DNA of 64,000 bases, taken from JANNSO01 sp964485395 (GTDB lineage Bacteria > Spirochaetota > Spirochaetia > Treponematales > UBA12059). Below the pieces are notes generated by a model. The model saw only the letters and a program-made list of their open reading frames with translations. It was not told the origin of the DNA and did no database searches. Below, piece after piece: positions 59,871 to 64,000 of this stretch. The DNA lies in the NCBI GenBank assembly GCA_964485395.1, contig CAZAJF010000008.1:1-64000 (forward strand). The letters are read 5' to 3'. How positions within the stretch are numbered: position 1 is the stretch's first letter; each line of letters begins with the position of its first letter. The position numbers and the translations under genes are program-made.

Positions 59871-61451
59871 ATGAAAAAACTGTGCCTGCCGTTGTTCCTG
59901 TCCTGCCTCTCCCTTACTTTCCTGTCTGCCCTTCCCAAAGTCGCGGTACTCGACATCATCGCGCAAAAAGGCATCGACGCGTCCGTAATAGTGCCGGTGA
60001 CCGAGTCCATCATGGAAGAAGTGGTGGGCACGCGCGCCTATATGGTGCTCGACCGCGCCTACGTGGCGCAGATCCTCAAGGAACAGGAATTCAACCTGTC
60101 CGCGATGGTAAACGATACGCAAGCCACCCAGGCAGGTCAGTTCCTGGGCGCTGATTACGTGGTTACCGGAAAGGTCCAATTACTCGGGGATTCCTATTTT
60201 CTCGTCGCCAAGATGATCGAGGTTCGAACCGGCGTCATCGTGGCCCAGTCTTCCGAGCAAGGCGCGGGCAAGCTTACCGCGCTCCTGGACATGGCCCACG
60301 CGGTAGGCAGGAAAATCGTCTCTGGTTCTCCTATCTCGCCTTTGACCCCCGGACTTTCACCGCCGGTCGGATCCGCGCCGGCCACCGGCCCAAAGCGCAT
60401 TAAGGCCGGCTTCGTCACCCTTCTTGGAATGAATGACAGCGACCAGACCATCATACTCGGCATCAAGCGCATCCAGGCAAAACACAAGGATTGGCTGGAC
60501 ACGGTCGTCGTGGATCGGGTAACTGCCGAATCCGCGCCTTCAGCCTTAGACAGACTGGCGGATGCGGATTCATGCGATATTATTTTTATGTGCAACTGGG
60601 GTTTCCAAGACCAATGCCGGGAGGCGGCGGCCAGGCATCCGCACGTAAAATTCCAGAACATGGGCGGCGATCTGGACACGGAGCGCTTTCCAAACATGGG
60701 CGTCTACGGCGTAAACGACATCTCGCACTCGTATGTCGAGGGACTCGTAGCCGGCGCTTTGAGCTCCAGCGCTAAAATCGCATATCTTTCGGAATCCGCA
60801 GCGCAGGGTTCCTGGGTATATCAGATGGCCAATTATTTTGCCCTCGGCGTAAAGGCCGCCAATCCCAAGGCGACGGTATTCGTCCATTTTTTGCCGGAGA
60901 ATCATTGGGACGTACGAGGGACGCAAACTTCCGCCGCCAAGTCGCTGATCGCCAAAGGCTGCGACTTCTTCGGCGGCGTGGACGGCGACGAGGTAATGGA
61001 AACGCTTAACGCATCGGCGGTTTCGGGCAAGCGCGTTCGCATGTACCAGAAAGACCTCAGCTATAAAAGAAAACCAAACGTAATCGTTTCGGGCCCCATC
61101 AGGGATTTTCTATACTTGTACGAAAAACCGCTTCTGGCGCTCAAGGAAGGCGCCTGGAAAAGCGAGGCATTCTACCCTGCGCAAGCTTCCAAGTTCGGAG
61201 GCGGAGAGATAGCTTTCAATCCCGCCTTTCTCGAGGAGCTTCGCTCAAAAAAAATAAAAACCCCCGACATGGGCGTACTGGGATTACTGGACTTGATAAA
61301 TAAACGGGAGCAGCAAATCGACGATGGGGATTTTGAACCATTTACGGGTCCAGTCAAGGATCAAAAGGGTAAAATCCGGCTGCCCGAAGGCATTCGCGCC
61401 GAATGGAGTTTCTTCGAGAACATGGACTGGTTCGTGGACAACGTGAAATAA
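59871..61451 (+). CDS. Exported CsgG-like domain fused to a BMP-family ligand-binding domain
   Basis: A 526-aa protein with a signal peptide (CLPLFLSCLSLTFLSALP). Residues about 22-155 resemble the CsgG/FlgO-type fold: KVAVLDIIAQKGIDASVIVP, YMVLDRAYVAQILKEQEFNL, LGADYVVTGKVQLLGDSYFL. A Pro-rich linker (about 156-177, SPLTPGLSPPVGSAPATG) leads to a BMP/PnrA-like periplasmic binding domain (about 178-526) with CDIIFMCNWGFQDQCREAAA, GVNDISHSYVEGLVAGALSS and DFFGGVDGDEVMETLNASAV. BMP proteins bind nucleosides or similar ligands for ABC uptake, but no permease is nearby. Shared domains in one chain are unusual. Confidence 0.8.
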   Translation: MKKLCLPLFLSCLSLTFLSALPKVAVLDIIAQKGIDASVIVPVTESIMEEVVGTRAYMVLDRAYVAQILKEQEFNLSAMVNDTQATQAGQFLGADYVVTGKVQLLGDSYFLVAKMIEVRTGVIVAQSSEQGAGKLTALLDMAHAVGRKIVSGSPISPLTPGLSPPVGSAPATGPKRIKAGFVTLLGMNDSDQTIILGIKRIQAKHKDWLDTVVVDRVTAESAPSALDRLADADSCDIIFMCNWGFQDQCREAAARHPHVKFQNMGGDLDTERFPNMGVYGVNDISHSYVEGLVAGALSSSAKIAYLSESAAQGSWVYQMANYFALGVKAANPKATVFVHFLPENHWDVRGTQTSAAKSLIAKGCDFFGGVDGDEVMETLNASAVSGKRVRMYQKDLSYKRKPNVIVSGPIRDFLYLYEKPLLALKEGAWKSEAFYPAQASKFGGGEIAFNPAFLEELRSKKIKTPDMGVLGLLDLINKREQQIDDGDFEPFTGPVKDQKGKIRLPEGIRAEWSFFENMDWFVDNVK

Positions 61452-61517
61452 ACCCTGGAAGATAAAATCCATGCTAGCATAGCTGCAGCTGATTATTAAA
61501 AGAAGCGGGAGAATAAA

Positions 61518-62501
61518 ATGACTAAAAGGCGACTAGGAAAAAGCAACCTGGAAGTGAGCGCGATGGGTCTGGGCTGTTGGACGATTGGCGGACCGTGGGA
61601 CTTTCAAGAACCGGATGGCAGTAAATACCCATGTGGCTGGGGACAGGTAGACGACGCGGAATCAATATCCGCCATCCGCTATGCACTCGACGCCGGGATC
61701 AATTTTTTTGATACTGCCGCCAATTACGGTTGCGGCCATAGCGAGCGCACGCTCGCCAAGGCCATCGCGGGTAGGCGTAATCAAGTAATTCTGTCAACCA
61801 AGTTCGGCTATGTCGTGGACGAAGAAAAACGTATCGTCCGGGAAACCGACGACGTCCTTCCACGCATCCGCAAGGAATGCGAGAATAGCCTGCGCAATCT
61901 TAAGACGGACTATATCGATCTCTACCACTTCCATAGGGGCGAATACCCGATAGAAAAAGCCGCCGAAATTCGAGAGCTCCTGGAAACGCTGGTAACGGAA
62001 GGGAAAATCCGTTGGTATGGATGGAGCACCGATAATCCCGAGGGCGCGAAAATATTCGCGCAGGGCGCACATTGTACGGCCATCCAACATATATTGCCTT
62101 TTGTCTTTGACGCGCCGCTGATGTTGGCTATCTGCGATGAATACGATCAAGCCAGCATTAATCGTAGCCCACTTGGCATGGGATCGATGACGGGCAAGCA
62201 AAATGCCAACTCAACCTTTCCTGCCGACGACGTGCGTCACGGTATGGATTTGACGACGGAGCGCTTCGCGATCAACTCCCGGCGCAGGGAAGCCATTCAT
62301 AAGTTCTTCGCTGATTCCGAGGATTCACGAACTCTGGCTCAGATAATCCTTTCCTGGTATTGGGCCAGAAGCGAGCGAACCATTCCCATCCCCGGCTTCA
62401 GAAACGTTGCGCAGGTGAAGGAAAACATTCAGACGATGGAATTCAATCTTTTAACCAAAAAGCAGATGGAAAAAATCGAGGAGATATATAATCCAAAATA
62501 A
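61518..62501 (+). CDS. Aldo/keto reductase
   Basis: A 327-aa TIM-barrel oxidoreductase. The catalytic tetrad is visible: Asp in INFFDTAANYGCGHSE, Tyr in the same segment, Lys in VILSTKFGYV, His in DLYHFHRGEYP. The NADPH-binding C-terminal part is ERTIPIPGFRNVAQVKENIQ. It reduces an aldehyde or ketone, substrate unknown. It is monocistronic, ending at a clear terminator. A GGGGACAGG copy (61639-61647) encodes CGWGQVDD. Confidence 0.92.
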   Translation: MTKRRLGKSNLEVSAMGLGCWTIGGPWDFQEPDGSKYPCGWGQVDDAESISAIRYALDAGINFFDTAANYGCGHSERTLAKAIAGRRNQVILSTKFGYVVDEEKRIVRETDDVLPRIRKECENSLRNLKTDYIDLYHFHRGEYPIEKAAEIRELLETLVTEGKIRWYGWSTDNPEGAKIFAQGAHCTAIQHILPFVFDAPLMLAICDEYDQASINRSPLGMGSMTGKQNANSTFPADDVRHGMDLTTERFAINSRRREAIHKFFADSEDSRTLAQIILSWYWARSERTIPIPGFRNVAQVKENIQTMEFNLLTKKQMEKIEEIYNPK

Positions 62502-62539
62502 GAATAGTAACAAAGGTTAATTCTTGGTAAAAAGGAAGT

Positions 62540-62575
62540 GCCCGGTATCGTATTCACGATTCCGGGCTTTTTTTT
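62540..62575 (+). terminator. Intrinsic terminator of the aldo/keto reductase gene
   Basis: Arms GCCCGGTATCG (62540-62550) and CGATTCCGGGC (62558-62568) pair around a short loop with one T-T mismatch, followed by eight T. Confidence 0.9.
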
Positions 62576-62624
62576 GTTCAACCTGCGCCCTTAAACCGCC
62601 GAAACTATTGGAAGGGAGACCACC

Positions 62625-63419
62625 ATGGTACGTAGTTTATGGACAGCGGCAAGCGGAATGATCGGCCAGCAGGCGAGCATCGATACGATCTCAAACAACC
62701 TCGACAACGTGAATACGTCGGGATTCAAGCGCATGCGCGCGGATTTCGAGGACCTGATCTATCAAACCGTTCGCGTCGCGGGAACGCCCGCCACCGAAGA
62801 CACCGTGGTTCCCGTACCGGTGCAGATGGGCCATGGTGTAAAGCTGTCGGCAACCCAGCGCCAGTTTACCCAGGGAAACCTGCAAAATACCGAGAACGTT
62901 TCCGATATCGCCATATCGGGAGACGGATTCTTCCGCATCATGATGTACGACGGAACCTACGCCTACACTCGCGACGGCGCGTTCAAGATTGATTCGAACG
63001 GCCAGTTCGTCACATCCAACGGTTATAAATTGATGCCCGAAGTGGTGATGCCCGAAAACTTCATTCCCGAGACGCTTTCTATCAGCCAAGACGGACGCAT
63101 CAACGTAAAGGTCCCCGGCCAGAACGACCCCGTCGACGTAGGACGCTTGGAATTATATCGATTCCCGAACCCGGTGGGCATGTCCGCCATCGGCGAAAAC
63201 CTGTTCAAGACCAGCAATGCTTGCGGCGACCCGATTCCCGGCCGTCCCGGCTTTGACGGCATGGGCAAGACCATCCACAAGTTCCTGGAAATGTCCAACG
63301 TATCGGTAGTGCGCGAGATGGTAGCCATGATCGTGGCTCAGCGCGCCTATGAGTTCAATTCCAAGGCCATCCAGACCAGCGACAATATGCTGGGTACGGC
63401 CACGAACCTGAAGAGGTAA
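62625..63419 (+). CDS. flgG: Flagellar distal-rod protein FlgG
   Basis: A 264-aa protein. N-terminal VRSLWTAASGMIGQQASIDT and SNNLDNVNTSGFKRMRADFE, middle NTENVSDIAISGDGFFRIMM, C-terminal EMVAMIVAQRAYEFNSKAIQ with SDNMLGTATNLKR. It forms the distal rod of the periplasmic flagellum. Start has GGAAGGGAG 7 nt upstream. FlgJ follows after 3 nt. The gene is paralogous to the flgF at 26023, 36 kb away on the other strand. Confidence 0.95.
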   Translation: MVRSLWTAASGMIGQQASIDTISNNLDNVNTSGFKRMRADFEDLIYQTVRVAGTPATEDTVVPVPVQMGHGVKLSATQRQFTQGNLQNTENVSDIAISGDGFFRIMMYDGTYAYTRDGAFKIDSNGQFVTSNGYKLMPEVVMPENFIPETLSISQDGRINVKVPGQNDPVDVGRLELYRFPNPVGMSAIGENLFKTSNACGDPIPGRPGFDGMGKTIHKFLEMSNVSVVREMVAMIVAQRAYEFNSKAIQTSDNMLGTATNLKR

Positions 63420-63422
63420 ACC

Positions 63423-63770
63423 ATGAATATCGACAGCGCGATGATGGCCTTCAATAACAGGACGATTCTGACGCCCAAAGCCCTGCAGGGCAGCGGCGCC
63501 CGAATCGACCCTAAGACACCGATAGACCGCTCGAGCGAGCTCTACAAGCAGAGCCAGGAATTCGAGTCCATCTTCGTCAACATGATGGTCAAGGAAATGC
63601 GCGCCACCGTAAGCAAAGAAAACGATATCATGAACGGGGGCCAGGCCGAGGATATTTTCTCGGACATGCTGTACGACGAATATTCCAAAGGCATGACCAA
63701 AGCCTCGAATTTCGGCCTTGCCGACTCGATTTACCGGCAATTGTCCACGACATCGGCCATATCCCGCTGA
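63423..63770 (+). CDS. flgJ: Flagellar rod-assembly protein FlgJ (rod-binding domain only)
   Basis: A 115-aa protein: SSELYKQSQEFESIFVNMMV, KEMRATVSKENDIMNGGQAE, and DIFSDMLYDEYSKGMTKASN is the rod-binding domain found at the N-terminus of proteobacterial FlgJ. The C-terminal muramidase domain is absent, as usual in spirochaetes. It caps or guides rod assembly. It lies 3 nt after flgG and is certainly co-transcribed. Confidence 0.93.
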   Translation: MNIDSAMMAFNNRTILTPKALQGSGARIDPKTPIDRSSELYKQSQEFESIFVNMMVKEMRATVSKENDIMNGGQAEDIFSDMLYDEYSKGMTKASNFGLADSIYRQLSTTSAISR

Positions 63771-63873
63771 TAGATTTCTTTCCTTCCTGATTTCCGCCTT
63801 GCTTACACCACCCATCCTGTACTAAACTTCCTGCGTGCGGCTTTCATCGAAGAAAGCCCTCGCGGGAGTATCA

Positions 63874-64000
63874 ATGGCAGCAACGATTATCCGGATGATT
63901 TTTGAAATGGCAGGCGCGCTGGCGCTCTTCATGTTCGGCATGCAACTTTCATCTGACGGTATCCAACGCGCCGCAGGCGACAAACTGCAGCGAACGGTCA
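63874..64000 (+). CDS. Na/Pi-cotransporter family protein, N-terminal part, runs off right edge
   Basis: The frame from ATG 63874 reads MAATIIRMIFEMAGALALFM, then FGMQLSSDGIQRAAGDKLQR, the start of the NptA/PNaS Na/Pi-cotransporter family. GGGAG lies 5 nt upstream. Probably transports phosphate with sodium. Only 42 codons are in the window. A hairpin GGCTTTC/GAAAGCC just upstream (63839-63858) lacks a T-run. Confidence 0.85.
   Translation, partial: MAATIIRMIFEMAGALALFMFGMQLSSDGIQRAAGDKLQRTV

Noticed and set aside
63839..63858. Hairpin GGCTTTC/GAAAGCC as terminator of flgJ
   Set aside because: Not followed by T and close to the next gene's ribosome site; unsupported.
1..64000. tRNA, rRNA, riboswitch or CRISPR array
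   Set aside because: Reading the intergenic regions, I saw no T-loop (GGTTCRANTCC) signatures, rRNA segments, conserved aptamer cores or regularly spaced repeats. A covariance-model search would be decisive.

Overview
The window looks like a chromosomal segment of a GC-rich spirochaete (Treponemataceae/Spirochaetaceae-like). The main evidence is a periplasmic FlaB-type flagellin (57076-57936) with a sigma-28 promoter, the rod genes flgF, flgG and a short flgJ, many lipoproteins with spirochaete-style lipoboxes, GGDEF and SpoIIE-type signalling proteins, and several conserved proteins for which I can name no function. Genus is not determined. One 10-N assembly gap (16547-16556) lies inside a glycoside hydrolase gene.

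Layout. 1-2.5 kb: 5' part of malQ (off the left edge), an RluA-family pseudouridine synthase and an RlmI/K-like methyltransferase. 2.6-4.2 kb: a PaaX-like repressor translationally coupled to an isochorismatase-fold lipoprotein. 4.2-6.6 kb: Zn/Cd/Pb P-type ATPase with a CadC/SmtB-type repressor and a clear 12-2-12 operator. 6.7-9.5 kb: RIO kinase and acyl-CoA ligase. 9.6-14.8 kb: a lipoprotein, then a compact partner-switching module (two SpoIIE-like phosphatases, STAS protein, RsbW-like kinase). 14.8-25.9 kb: DHOD-like enzyme, GH13 glucosidase, GGDEF protein, purQ/purL, a large exported unknown protein, tandem GNAT, membrane protein. 26-30.7 kb: flgF, a large TPR-GAF-GGDEF protein, a small unknown, and a cyclophilin-FKBP fusion.

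30.7-44 kb is the variable part: an IS256-type transposase remnant beside a duplicated nitroreductase tail, a flavodoxin, a membrane-anchored LuxR regulator, a gluzincin-like protease, two paralogous small lipoproteins 5.6 kb apart, an AT-rich island with a GNAT gene, two PAP2 phosphatases, an Xre regulator, an HD hydrolase, and a three-gene coupled operon (lipoprotein, S41 peptidase, DUF2271-like). 43.9-52 kb: nitroreductase and a beta-galactoside uptake operon (AraC regulator, binding protein, two permeases, LacZ) with four consecutive hairpins between binding protein and permease. 52-64 kb: folate cyclo-ligase, a small ABC unit, a YcaQ-like DNA glycosylase coupled to a THEP1-like NTPase and a Cys-rich protein, flaB, a conserved unknown protein, a CsgG-like/BMP fusion, aldo-keto reductase, flgG-flgJ, and the start of a Na/Pi cotransporter.

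The most striking unexplained signal is a dispersed oligonucleotide, core GGGGACAGGG (8 exact copies plus about 10 near copies), found in both orientations, inside genes in different reading frames and between genes. In two places it forms long inverted pairs: one is a terminator-like hairpin, the other sits in-frame inside the NTPase gene. Its distribution resembles DNA-uptake or REP-type sequences. Secondary signals are a second bipartite hairpin repeat family, an 87-bp exact duplication, a hairpin masking a ribosome binding site, and promoters so close to start codons that near-leaderless mRNAs are likely.
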